From assembly GCF_014873485.1 (NCBI RefSeq), contig NZ_JADBDT010000001.1, positions 4,210,501 to 4,274,500 on the forward strand: DNA of 64,000 bases, given 5' to 3'. The position numbers and the translations under genes are program-made. Position 1 is the stretch's first letter; every line of letters begins with the position of its first letter. A model generated the notes under the pieces. The model was not told the DNA's origin and did no database searches. It saw only the letters and a program-made list of their open reading frames with translations. Origin of the DNA: Sphingopyxis sp. OAS728. Lineage in GTDB: Bacteria; Pseudomonadota; Alphaproteobacteria; Sphingomonadales; Sphingomonadaceae. Below, one piece after another: positions 46,788-54,263 of this stretch.

Positions 46788-48038
46788 ATGTTTGGGCAAT
46801 ATCAGGATATGGTTGATCGCCTTCGCGATCGCGAATGGGCCGATCGATGGGCCTTTCTCCTGTTCGCGATAGGCGGGTCGATCGCGATCTGGATCGCCAA
46901 GTCGCTAGGGCTCGACGCGATATGGGTCGCGGGCGGCGCGATGATGGTGATGCTCGCTTATGCCGCGGTCGTCAGCCTCGGCCCGAAGCTTAAACTGCGC
47001 GCCGACCAGCTCGGCGATAATTGCTATTATCTGGGGCTCGTCTTCACGCTGGCGAGCCTCTCCTATGCGATCTTCACTTTCGATCCCGCGCGGACGGCGA
47101 CGACCATCGTGCAGGGCTTCGGGGTTGCACTCGTCTCGACCGTGCTGGGGCTCGTCCTGCGCGTCTTCTTCAGCCAGGGCCAGCCCGACCTCGCGGCCGC
47201 CGAGGACAATGCCCGCATCGCGCTAACCGAGACCGCCGCGGCGGTACGCGCCGAGCTCGACGGAGTGCTGCTCGCTTTCCAGACTTTCGCGATCCAGACG
47301 CAGCAGCATCTCGCCGAGCTCCGCGATCAAGTTCGCGCCGATGTCGAGGTCGTTTCCGCCGGCGCGCGCGAGGCGGTGGCCGCTTCCGCCGATGGCGCCC
47401 GGGCCATGTTGAACGAACAATCGGCCGAAACCGTCGACGAGCTTCGCAAGGCGACGACCTCGGTCGGACGATTGGTGAAGGCGATCGACGGCCATGCTGA
47501 CATGCTCGGCGCGGTCGCAGGCAAGACGTCCGCACAGTTCGACAATCTCGAAATGATCGAGCGGGCGGGCACCGCAGCCGCCGAGGCGCTGCGCCAAGTG
47601 TCCGCGTCGGCCGAAGCCTTGCGTACGCATCAGCAAGACCTGGCGGAGGGCGACGAGCGGCTGGCGGGAATCGGCACGAATGTGGCGGCAACGATAACCG
47701 CTTTGGGTCAGGCCGCCGAGCGCTTCGACGAACTCGTCGAGGCGCGGCTCGGGGCGCTCGGCGAAGCGCCGCTCAAAAATGCCGAAGCGCTCGATGCCGT
47801 GCTCGCGAAGACGTTGGCGACCTGGCAGACGGTCATTTCGGACCATGCCGAAGCTAATGCCCGCCTTCTCAAGGATCTCGAGGAGGCGCGCACGCGCGAG
47901 CTCGCCGCGCTGCATCGTCATAATGAGGCGCTCGACGTGGAAATCGAGCGATCGCGCAGCAAGGTTGGACAGGTGCAGGCCGCGCTCGTCGAAATGACGA
48001 ACGAACTGACCGCGCAGATCTCGGCTTCCGATCGCTAA
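46788..48038 (+). CDS. ZorA/MotA-like proton-channel motor protein with long coiled-coil tail
   Basis: A 416-residue protein. Four N-terminal membrane segments: WAFLLFAIGGSIAIWIAKSL, WVAGGAMMVMLAYAAVVSLG, YYLGLVFTLASLSYAIFTF and IVQGFGVALVSTVLGLVLRV. The last has the MotA/ExbB/TolQ pattern G-x-x-x-A-L-x-x-T-x-x-G-L. Residues 150-416 form a long helical tail rich in A, E, D and R, the layout of Zorya ZorA, whose tail extends into the cytoplasm. The ATG follows the upstream TAA with no gap. With the next gene it should make a 5:2-type stator-like channel; that stoichiometry is family knowledge, not seen here. Confidence 0.78.
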   Translation: MFGQYQDMVDRLRDREWADRWAFLLFAIGGSIAIWIAKSLGLDAIWVAGGAMMVMLAYAAVVSLGPKLKLRADQLGDNCYYLGLVFTLASLSYAIFTFDPARTATTIVQGFGVALVSTVLGLVLRVFFSQGQPDLAAAEDNARIALTETAAAVRAELDGVLLAFQTFAIQTQQHLAELRDQVRADVEVVSAGAREAVAASADGARAMLNEQSAETVDELRKATTSVGRLVKAIDGHADMLGAVAGKTSAQFDNLEMIERAGTAAAEALRQVSASAEALRTHQQDLAEGDERLAGIGTNVAATITALGQAAERFDELVEARLGALGEAPLKNAEALDAVLAKTLATWQTVISDHAEANARLLKDLEEARTRELAALHRHNEALDVEIERSRSKVGQVQAALVEMTNELTAQISASDR

Positions 48039-48047
48039 GGGGGCCTC

Positions 48048-48953
48048 GTGCGGCAGGACGACAAGCAATATCGCCGCGGCCTCATCCTCGGCCTCACCGT
48101 GGCCGAAGTGATGATCCTCCTGATCTTCGTCGTCCTGATGGCGCTCGCCGCCGCGCTGCAGACGCGCGAGCAGCAGATCGATGCGCTCGACAAGGGCGGG
48201 GCATCGCGGCTCGTTGAGCAATTGCAGCGCGCTTATCCCGAGGCAAAGACCCATGACGAATATTTCAAGGAGCTGGTCCGCGCCATCGAGGTGCGACGGC
48301 AGGTCGAGGCTGAAGGACCCGGCGCGGCGCGCCAGTCGATCCTCGACGATGCCGCGATTGGCCGCGACGTGCGACAGGCGGCCGAGCGCGACGGGGTCGA
48401 TAATCCGCGCGAATATGCCCGCAATCTCGCCGCCAACGCCAATCGTTCGCGGCGCGGCGAATGGCCGCCTTTCGTGAGCCTGAGCGAAGCGGGAGGCTAT
48501 TATTTCGACAGTGGCAAGGCGACCCTCCGTCCCGAATTCGAGCGCAATCTCAGCGCCAAGGTCGTACCGATGCTCGCCCGCAACCTCATCGATTATGACG
48601 TCGATGTGATCGAGGTAATCGGGCACACCGATGAAGTGCCCATGGTCGGCCAGAGCAATCTCGACGCCGTCTTGGTTGCAGCGTCTGCGGGGCGCTTCGC
48701 GATCGCGGACCTTCGGTCGACTGACAATGCGGGCCTCGCGATGGCGCGGGCGGTGGCGGTGGTCCGCGTACTGCGCGCCGATCCACGCCTCGCGCGCGCC
48801 GCGATCCTGCCGCTCTCCGGCGCCCAGATGATCGTGCCCGTTGACCGCATGGCAGACGGGTCGGCGCGCGCGAGCGACCAGCGCCGCCGCCGCATCGAAA
48901 TCCGTCTCCGCCGTTCGACCGCGGAAGTCGCCTCGCCGGGGGGAGCTCGCTAG
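48048..48953 (+). CDS. ZorB/MotB-like OmpA-domain stator protein
   Basis: A 301-residue protein with one N-terminal membrane helix (LTVAEVMILLIFVVLMALAA) and a C-terminal OmpA/MotB peptidoglycan-binding domain: YYFDSGKATLRPEFE near residues 148-162, VIEVIGHTDEVP near 186-197, and MARAVAVVRVLR, ending RRRRIEIRLRR. In MotB and ZorB an aspartate in the helix (A-D-F-M) binds the proton; here the aligned residue is Glu20 in A-E-V-M. GTG start at 48048 with GGGGG 5 bases upstream. A 100-residue helical linker separates helix and OmpA domain. The stop (TAG) overlaps the GTG of the small ORF that follows. Confidence 0.82.
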   Translation: MRQDDKQYRRGLILGLTVAEVMILLIFVVLMALAAALQTREQQIDALDKGGASRLVEQLQRAYPEAKTHDEYFKELVRAIEVRRQVEAEGPGAARQSILDDAAIGRDVRQAAERDGVDNPREYARNLAANANRSRRGEWPPFVSLSEAGGYYFDSGKATLRPEFERNLSAKVVPMLARNLIDYDVDVIEVIGHTDEVPMVGQSNLDAVLVAASAGRFAIADLRSTDNAGLAMARAVAVVRVLRADPRLARAAILPLSGAQMIVPVDRMADGSARASDQRRRRIEIRLRRSTAEVASPGGAR

Positions 48954-49078
48954 TGGACGAGCTTGGGCAAGCGCTGGCGCGCCTTCGTGCTGCTGTTCGC
49001 GATCGTCAAGCGCGACGGTCGCGCCCGGCTCCCGATTCCCGGCCGTGGTGGCAGGCGCTCTTCGGCGGCAGGCCATGA
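48953..49078 (+). CDS. 41-residue small protein between motor and nuclease genes
   Basis: A GTG at 48953 overlaps the ZorB-like stop (TAGTG), with GGGGGAG 7 bases upstream. The TGA at 49076-49078 overlaps the start of the nuclease gene (ATGA). The peptide is helical and basic (ELGQALARLRAAVRDRQARR) and ends in a tryptophan-rich PWWQALFGGRP. Overlap on both sides, as with other gene pairs in this operon, argues that it is translated. No family is recognised, and it is too short to appear in most annotations. Confidence 0.6.
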   Translation: MDELGQALARLRAAVRDRQARRSRPAPDSRPWWQALFGGRP

Positions 49079-49602
49079 CACGACGCCACAGCGGCCGGCG
49101 GAGGCGGGAGAAACGGAAGGAAGGGAGAATCATTCCCACCCTCGTCCTGACCACAGCGGGTATCTTATTCATTGGCGCTGCGACTTTCACCTTTACGCGG
49201 ACTGCGCCCATTGAGGAGCAATCGCTGTCGCCGTTGCAGTCGCCCCCTCTCTCGCTGCCGCCGTCGCCGCAAGATACGGGGGACTTTGTATGCACGCCGC
49301 TCTCGGTGACCGATGGCGATACGCTTCGCTGCGGCGACGAACGGATTCGGCTGGTCGGGATCGATGCTCCCGAAATGCCGGGCCATTGCCGCAAGGGGCG
49401 AGAGTGCGTCGCGGGCGATCCATTGGCGAGCAAGGCGATGCTCGAAGCGCTAATCGGTACGGGAGATACCGCATGCGTACGCACCGGAACCGACCGCTAT
49501 GGCAGGACGCTGGCATCGTGTTCGACCCAAGGCATCAACCTGTCCTGTGAACTTGTCGCGCGCGGCGGGGCAGTCATCCGCTATGGCGGTTTTCCTTGCT
49601 AA
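49075..49602 (+). CDS. Membrane-anchored staphylococcal-nuclease-like protein
   Basis: A 175-residue protein. A basic start (MTRRHSGRRRREKRK) and one membrane helix (IIPTLVLTTAGILFIGAATF) are followed by a proline/serine linker and an SNase domain. Catalytic features are intact: DGDTLRC, IRLVGIDAPEM, and the second arginine in DRYGRTLASC. The domain should lie in the periplasm by the positive-inside rule. Start at 49075 overlaps the small ORF stop as ATGA; the longer frame from 48841 is a shadow of the ZorB-like gene. As last gene of the motor operon it could be the DNA-cutting effector. The extra cysteines suggest disulfides. Confidence 0.82.
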   Translation: MTRRHSGRRRREKRKEGRIIPTLVLTTAGILFIGAATFTFTRTAPIEEQSLSPLQSPPLSLPPSPQDTGDFVCTPLSVTDGDTLRCGDERIRLVGIDAPEMPGHCRKGRECVAGDPLASKAMLEALIGTGDTACVRTGTDRYGRTLASCSTQGINLSCELVARGGAVIRYGGFPC

Positions 49603-49995
49603 GACATGCTGGTTCAAGCGCCCGCTTTGTCGCCTTTTGCCGATCTAGCTAATCATCACAACGCTTGGTCTAATGTCACGTCAGTATGCTGTGACTTACC
49701 AAATGCGATCAGCCAGTTGCCTCGCACGATCAGGTTGGCGAAGTTTGCCCGGTTGGCTCGCGTCTCACTTCGGCCGATCTAATAAACTTACGGAGTATGT
49801 CTGCTTCCCGAGAAGTGAGGCCAAAAGCGGCCTGACCGCTAGCGGCCAAATGCCGTTGAAAACGTCCGAAGGGGCTTTTTGCGCGCAACGTCGAAACCAG
49901 ATCGGGGTAGTCTGCGCACTGATCATTCGCGTTCGGCTGCGCCGCGGACGCAGTGCGAGCGGGGAGGCGCCGCTATGTGCGGCGCCTCCGGCGGG
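49603..49995. other. Intergenic stretch after the defence region
   Basis: 393 bases between two convergent genes. Composition is less GC-rich than the flanks (for example near 49660-49800). I see no gene, terminator with T tract, or repeat that would mark the island boundary. Confidence 0.3.
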
Positions 49996-50772
49996 TCAAT
50001 CGATCTTCGGACTGACGACGCCCGACGCGTAGCGCAGATTATTCTGCACATGCTTGACGCCCGAGACCGCGTCCGCGCAATCTTCGGCGCGGCGCTTGGA
50101 GCGGCGGTCTTCGACAGTTCCCGTCAGCGTGACTTCGCCGCCTTCGACCGACACCTCTATCTCCGAGGCGTCGACCCAGACATCTTCGGTGAGGCGGTCG
50201 TTTACATCTTCGCGGATGCGCTCGTCAGACCGTGAATAGTTTTTCGGACCGCGGCCGCGATGATCCTGTTCGCGCCGCCGCCGCGCGTCGCGATCGCCGA
50301 ACCACGACATGACCTCGTCGCCGGCACGCTCGAAAAAGCCGCGGTCATCCCCGCCATCGTCGCGGCGGCCATATCGATCATCACCATAGGGCGAGTAGCC
50401 CCGAGAAGCGGGATAGCCGAGCTCGCTCGGCCACATCGAGTCAGAACGCTCGCCCTGTCCGCTGCGGGCTTCGCCGACTCCGTCATAATATCGCGAGCGT
50501 TTGGGTTGCCGATCGTAGCGCGGCCATGCGCGCTCGCCATAGCCGCGCTGTTCGCCGGCGTGGCGATCGTCCCAGTCGTCGCGTCGATAGGGCTGCTCCC
50601 GGCTCGTCTCGCGCCGGCGTCCGGACCGGCGATCTTCGTCTTCGATTGCGGTAAAGCTTCGCGCGGCGTCCTCGGCGCGGCCGCTCGTCCATCCTCGGCG
50701 ATCACGCCCATCGTCGGGAACGCTATTGTCCTGATAATCCCAAAGGGGCGTGCGGTCGTCGAACCTGTCCAT
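49996..50772 (-). CDS. BON-domain protein with long disordered charged region
   Basis: A 258-residue protein. Residues 1-175 are highly charged and low in hydrophobics (rich in R, D, G, Y), and look disordered. A BON domain follows near residues 180-250: SDERIREDVNDRLTEDVWVD, IEVSVEGGEVTLTGTVEDRR and ADAVSGVKHVQNNL. BON domains bind membranes or sugar-phosphate ligands, as in OsmY. ATG at 50772 (MDRFDDRTPLWD) was preferred to 50832. A candidate EcfG promoter lies at 50838-50863, which suits an osmotic or general stress role. Confidence 0.82.
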   Translation of the reverse strand: MDRFDDRTPLWDYQDNSVPDDGRDRRGWTSGRAEDAARSFTAIEDEDRRSGRRRETSREQPYRRDDWDDRHAGEQRGYGERAWPRYDRQPKRSRYYDGVGEARSGQGERSDSMWPSELGYPASRGYSPYGDDRYGRRDDGGDDRGFFERAGDEVMSWFGDRDARRRREQDHRGRGPKNYSRSDERIREDVNDRLTEDVWVDASEIEVSVEGGEVTLTGTVEDRRSKRRAEDCADAVSGVKHVQNNLRYASGVVSPKID

Positions 50773-50837
50773 CGTCCATCTCCAATTTGTTGTGGCGGGC
50801 AGGCTGCCGGATTGGTCGACAACCCCCGGCATGAAGG

Positions 50838-50863
50838 TGACGTGTCGCCGGCCCGGAAGTTCC
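50838..50863 (-). promoter_or_regulatory. Candidate EcfG (general stress) promoter of the BON gene
   Basis: On the minus strand GGAAC (50863-50859), a 16-base spacer, and CGTCA (50842-50838), 66 bases before the start codon. It matches the other candidate at 14979-15004 in both boxes (GGAAC and CGTC) and spacing. Confidence 0.5.
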
Positions 50864-50977
50864 GGAGTGGTGCGGCGAGATGCGACAGATCGTTCAGTGT
50901 ACCGCGAGGTGCTGCGATCATGCGCGAAACGGCGCCCTTCAAAACGGCGACTTCACGGGTGACTTTTCTCGTGGCGC

Positions 50978-51331
50978 TTACGCACTGAGATTGAGCTGCG
51001 CGAGAGCGGTTTCCAGACTCTGCAGGTTGAACGGCTTGGTGAGCAGCGGCGCGCCGTCATAGACGACATCGTCGCTCGCGCCCGAGCCGGTCGTCACGAT
51101 GAAGGGTAGATCTGCCGCCTTCAACGCAAGGGCAACAGGACCGCTGGTCTCTCCGCTCGCAAGATGGACGTCGAGGATGGCAGCGTCGAATCCGCCGTCG
51201 CGGATGCAGGCTAGCGCGCCGCCCACACTCTCGACGCATCCGACCGTCTGTAGATCGAGTGCTTCGAGATAGCCCTCGAGCATCATCGCGACCAGCGGAT
51301 CATCTTCGACAATGAGAATGCGGAATGTCAT
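50978..51331 (-). CDS. Single-domain response regulator
   Basis: A 117-residue receiver with no output domain. The acidic pair is in ILIVEDDPLVAMML, phosphoacceptor Asp54 in DAAILDVHLASGE, the conserved threonine in FIVTTGSGA, and lysine in LLTKPFNLQSLE. Sequence style (IVEDDPLVAMMLEG, DVHLASGE) is that of alphaproteobacterial receivers paired with HWE/HisKA2 kinases in the general stress network. ATG at 51331 was chosen over 51340. No cognate kinase is adjacent; the HWE phytochrome in this window is a possible but unproven partner. Confidence 0.88.
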   Translation of the reverse strand: MTFRILIVEDDPLVAMMLEGYLEALDLQTVGCVESVGGALACIRDGGFDAAILDVHLASGETSGPVALALKAADLPFIVTTGSGASDDVVYDGAPLLTKPFNLQSLETALAQLNLSA

Positions 51332-51527
51332 GAACTGCATCTACCGGGAGCGGACGTCTGCGCTGTGGGTCCGATCACAGCGTGTCCTTGGACGGTCCGA
51401 GTCAATGCAACAAGCGACAGGTGACATCGTTCCCGCGTGATGCCACCGCGCCAATTAGGCTCCATAGCGAAGCTGTGGTAATTCTCGGCGACGTCGGACC
51501 CACAGCGAGTCGGCGAGGGAGTCGCAC

Positions 51528-51791
51528 ATGCCCGCTTATTTCATGATGATATCCGACGCAGAGGCGCGCGCGGCGAAGCGGGTCGATTTTATCGCCGAAA
51601 GCCCCGACCAGGCATTTCAGGTAGCGCGCAATGTGACCGACGGCACTTATTGCGAACTCTGGGACCACGACAAGTTGCTGGCACGGATGACCAAGAGCGG
51701 TGCGGAGTTGTGGCAACTCCTGCCGACGACGCCTCCAAATCCCGAACAGTCCCCCGCCCGGCCAACATTAGTGAACACCGGCGCAGTTTGA
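51528..51791 (+). CDS. Small conserved hypothetical protein, 87 aa
   Basis: An 87-residue protein starting MPAYFMMISDAEARAAKRVD, with GAGGGAG about 8 bases upstream. A compact alpha/beta core (AESPDQAFQVARNVTDGTYC, then ELWDHDKLLARM) is followed by a disordered proline-rich tail. I think similar short proteins occur in other sphingomonads, but I cannot name a family. It points toward the truncated pcm. Confidence 0.6.
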   Translation: MPAYFMMISDAEARAAKRVDFIAESPDQAFQVARNVTDGTYCELWDHDKLLARMTKSGAELWQLLPTTPPNPEQSPARPTLVNTGAV

Positions 51792-51931
51792 GGCGGGGCC
51801 GCAACATCGAGCGAATGAGGGACTGCGGGTCGGCGCATCGTGGGTTTCTGCACGATTCCAAAGGTAAGCGGCGTTTGTTTCCAAATCGCATCGCCCCTAA
51901 CGGGTCTCGATCGGGGCGCGGAACGCGCCGT

Positions 51932-52254
51932 TTCTCGTGCCGGTCGATCGCATGGACGCGCGGCGCGATCCGGCTCATGACGGCGGCCACATATCCCGAA
52001 CCGAAGCCGATTTCGAGGATCCGGTCTTCGGGCAGTATTTCAGCCGCCTCGAGCAGGAGGCCGACGATGTACGGCTGCGATATCGTCTGTCCGGCCTCAA
52101 TCGGCAGCGGAGTGTCCTTAAAAGCGAATTCCGCGAGCGCATCGGGAATGAAGCGCTCGCGGGGGACTTCGCGCATCGCGTCCAGCACTTTTGAATCGCG
52201 CAGGCCACGTGCGACGAGCTGATAGTCGACCATCACGTCCCGGCGATCCTTCAA
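51932..52254 (-). pseudogene. pcm: Truncated protein-L-isoaspartate O-methyltransferase
   Basis: The first about 107 residues match PCMT well: DYQLVARGLRDSKVLDAMRE, VPRERFIPDALAEFAF, QTISQPYIVGLLLEAAEI and the SAM-binding ILEIGFGSGYVAAVMSRIA. Similarity stops after HAIDRHE near 51932; a full enzyme needs about 100 more residues. The frame stays open to 51589, but that sequence is unlike PCMT and overlaps the opposite-strand gene. The gene appears cut by a deletion or rearrangement. The start is TTG at 52254 or the ATG at 52233. The truncated protein would lack part of the SAM site, so it is probably inactive. Confidence 0.78.
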
Positions 52255-52275
52255 GTCCGCTATGACGGCCTCCGG

Positions 52276-52572
52276 CTAGCCCTTCGCGCGGCGGCGGCGG
52301 GTTTCCCAGCCCTTTTTGGCAGCGGCCGAGCGATCGGCATGGCTCTGGCTCGATCCGCCCTTGCGGCCGCCCTTACGCGAGGACTCGTGCGTATCTTTCA
52401 CGCCGCGGCCGGAGCCCGACTTGTTGCCGCCGCCCGACTCCTTGTTTACCGTCGCCCAAGCGCGGCTTTCGGCTTCCTTCTTGCCGACGCCGCGCTTCTC
52501 ATAACCTTCCTCGATATGTTCGGCCTTGCGTTTTTGCTTGTCGGTGTAACTCGACTTGTCGCCTCGGGGCAT
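52276..52572 (-). CDS. Small basic KGG-type stress protein
   Basis: A 98-residue very hydrophilic protein. It begins MPRGDKSSYTDKQKRKAEHI and continues EEGYEKRGVGKKEAESRAWA, a conserved helical unit. A glycine/serine/lysine tail with KGG repeats follows (RKGGRKGGSSQSHADRSA, then AAAKKGWETRRRR). Homologues are often labelled plasmid stabilisation protein, without evidence. The composition is like stress-induced KGG or LEA-like proteins. It lies between the truncated pcm and a PRC-barrel gene on the same strand. Confidence 0.75.
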   Translation of the reverse strand: MPRGDKSSYTDKQKRKAEHIEEGYEKRGVGKKEAESRAWATVNKESGGGNKSGSGRGVKDTHESSRKGGRKGGSSQSHADRSAAAKKGWETRRRRAKG

Positions 52573-52608
52573 GATCCGTCTCCTCGGTCCCCCCTCGATA
52601 TTCTGCGG

Positions 52609-52977
52609 TTAGAAGGGGTAGGTGGCCCCGTAATAGTCATAGACGCCGCGGCCATAGTCGCGGTCGAACGCGGGTTCCTCGTCGGCGCGGTAGCGCGGCG
52701 CCTTTTCAAGAAGGCTCTTGTCGAGATTGACGACATAGCCGCCCTGGCCGGTCTCATAGGTAAGAACGTCCCACGGAAGCGGGTAATGGTCGCTGCCGAG
52801 GCCGAAGAGGCCGCCGAACTGGAGAACGGCATATTCGACGCGGCCCGACCGCTTGTCGACCATGAAATTAAAGATCGAGCCGAGCTTCTCGCCTCCCTGA
52901 TTATAGACGGCGGTACCCTCGACCTTGTTCGAGGCGATCAGACGACTGGTTTCGTCGGTGGCGATATCGGTGGTCAT
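52609..52977 (-). CDS. PRC-barrel domain protein (paralogue)
   Basis: A 122-residue PRC-barrel protein. Core strands: IASNKVEGTAVYNQGGEKLG, SIFNFMVDKRSGRVEYAVLQ and FGGLFGLGSDHYPLPWDVL. The tail FDRDYGRGVYDYYGAT is tyrosine-rich. ATG at 52977 has AAAGGAG 7 bases upstream. It is a paralogue of the gene at 610-1008, sharing the N-K-V, D-K-R-S-G and Y-P-L-P patterns. It lies just downstream of the second 2H/HAD cassette and may be co-transcribed, although a 101-base gap separates them. Confidence 0.85.
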   Translation of the reverse strand: MTTDIATDETSRLIASNKVEGTAVYNQGGEKLGSIFNFMVDKRSGRVEYAVLQFGGLFGLGSDHYPLPWDVLTYETGQGGYVVNLDKSLLEKAPRYRADEEPAFDRDYGRGVYDYYGATYPF

Positions 52978-53078
52978 GGAGCATCTCCTTTGGTGGGGGA
53001 TATCCTTGGCAACGCGCGGAGGGCGGCATCTATCCGACCGATTTACCACGGTTCGTCGCAAATGCCCGACTGGCAGGC

Positions 53079-53570
53079 TCAGATCGGTGTCGGGTTCGCC
53101 TTCATGTCGGCGGGGATCAGTTCCTTCAGCCGGTCGATAGTGCTGGCGGCATCCTTGTGGTGAAGGAAGATACCGCCCGCGGCTTCCCAGAGATGGGCGT
53201 GTTTGAGTTGGTCGTCGACAAGAATGTCGCCTTGCTGTGCGTGGTTGCGCTTGTCGACCGCCATCACGGTCAGGATCTGCGTCCCGGGGAAATGCTCGGC
53301 GGCCCACCGGATCTTCTGCGCCGCGGCCCAGTTGCCGCGCGGCAGCCCAGTCAGAATGACCGGACCGAGGTGGCGCACGGCGGCGAACAATTCCATCGCG
53401 TCGGGCATGAGCGGGAGCGTACCGTAAAAGTCGGGGTGGCGCGCTATTTCGCGCCAAAAGGCGGCGATGCCGTGGCGCTTCTCGTAGGCACGAGGCGGCA
53501 TCCCCAACAGCTCGGTAGCGCCGCGCTCGAAGTCGGCCAAAACGCCGTCGCAGTCGAGATAGAGTTGCAT
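53079..53570 (-). CDS. HAD-family 5'(3')-nucleotidase, NT5C type (copy 2)
   Basis: A 163-residue close paralogue of 13943-14440. Motif I LYLDCDGVLADF, motif II VILTGLPRGNWAAAQKIRWA and the DILVDDQLKHAHLWEAAGG motif are all conserved, and long runs are identical between copies. The ATG at 53570 directly follows the stop of the 2H gene (TGA-ATG). Together the two copies point to a recent duplication or a transferred extra copy of a functional two-enzyme unit. Confidence 0.85.
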   Translation of the reverse strand: MQLYLDCDGVLADFERGATELLGMPPRAYEKRHGIAAFWREIARHPDFYGTLPLMPDAMELFAAVRHLGPVILTGLPRGNWAAAQKIRWAAEHFPGTQILTVMAVDKRNHAQQGDILVDDQLKHAHLWEAAGGIFLHHKDAASTIDRLKELIPADMKANPTPI

Positions 53571-53948
53571 TCAGGATTTCCAGCGCGCCGGCTCGAGCAT
53601 GATCGCGATCGGCGGATCGACCGGCCGCCAGCCGCATTGGGCAATAACGTCGTTGCTCTCCTTTGCCTTGCGCCCCTTCGCGAGCGACCAGGTCAGATGA
53701 TAGTGGCTGCCGTCTCCGCGTTCGCTCCTGCCTCCGATCGCGACGACAAGCGCTTGAACGCCCAAGCCGTCATCGGCCTCGCCGATCACGGCACCAGCAT
53801 GTTCGGTCGGAAGCGCGGTCTGCACATCGGTCCCGTAGCGCAGCGTCACATGGTCCGCGACGACCTTCGGGTATCGCGCCGAAAAGCGCATCATGAGCGC
53901 CTCGCGCTGGGCATCGGGTAGTCGCCACCCGGTGATGCTGCGGGACAT
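53571..53948 (-). CDS. 2H-phosphoesterase-like protein (copy 2)
   Basis: A 125-residue paralogue of 14440-14817 with the same length. Both H-x-T motifs are kept: His33 in VADHVTLRYGT and His84 in SHYHLTWSL (H-L-T here against H-I-T in copy 1). The pair is more divergent than the HAD partners, mostly at the N- and C-termini and around residues 41-65. Conserved E-S-N-D after the second motif (KESNDVIAQCGW) may be structural. It is coupled to the HAD gene and follows a 43-aa membrane protein by 2 bases. Confidence 0.6.
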   Translation of the reverse strand: MSRSITGWRLPDAQREALMMRFSARYPKVVADHVTLRYGTDVQTALPTEHAGAVIGEADDGLGVQALVVAIGGRSERGDGSHYHLTWSLAKGRKAKESNDVIAQCGWRPVDPPIAIMLEPARWKS

Positions 53949-53950
53949 GG

Positions 53951-54082
53951 CTATTTCTGCTCTCGGGCCAGTCGCGCGCGGTCGCGGCGAATGCTGACAA
54001 GGATCCGAATGATCGCACCCCATAGGAGACCGACTGCGATGAGCAGCGGGGAGAGGGCTTCGAGTAGGGGCGATGGCGTCAT
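53951..54082 (-). CDS. 43-residue single-span membrane protein
   Basis: A short gene with GAGGAA 6 bases before the ATG at 54082. The peptide has one membrane helix (LLIAVGLLWGAIIRILVSI) and a basic cytoplasmic tail (RRDRARLAREQK). The stop is 2 bases before the 2H gene, so it is the first gene of the second cassette. The first cassette at 14.4 kb has no such leader. Function unknown; it could tether or regulate the enzymes at the membrane. Confidence 0.6.
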   Translation of the reverse strand: MTPSPLLEALSPLLIAVGLLWGAIIRILVSIRRDRARLAREQK

Positions 54083-54263
54083 TGTAATTCCTCGGATGCG
54101 ACTTCCAAGAAACCCGGAACGACGGCTAAAGATGCACGCCAGATCGGCCGGTAGGGTCTCGTTCGCGTGGGCAGGGCCAGATGCTCGTGGCGGTTGGACA
54201 GGAAGGGTGCGCACCATGATCGAATTCAGCGACCAGCCGTCGGTCGCTCGACGTCTGAAGGGT

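Noticed and set aside
47223..49484. A 753-codon minus-strand frame across the motor operon
   Set aside because: Shadow of the ZorA/ZorB-like and nuclease genes; arginine-rich product with no motifs, whereas the plus-strand genes overlap in a tight operon.
38491..49602. A BREX system
   Set aside because: Only BrxD-like and BrxHI-like proteins are present; no PglX methylase, PglZ, BrxC or BrxL gene is in the window.
38491..49602. A standard Zorya system
   Set aside because: ZorA- and ZorB-like genes are present but neither ZorC/ZorD nor ZorE was recognised; the helicase is Lhr-like with a BrxD partner rather than the SNF2-like ZorD.
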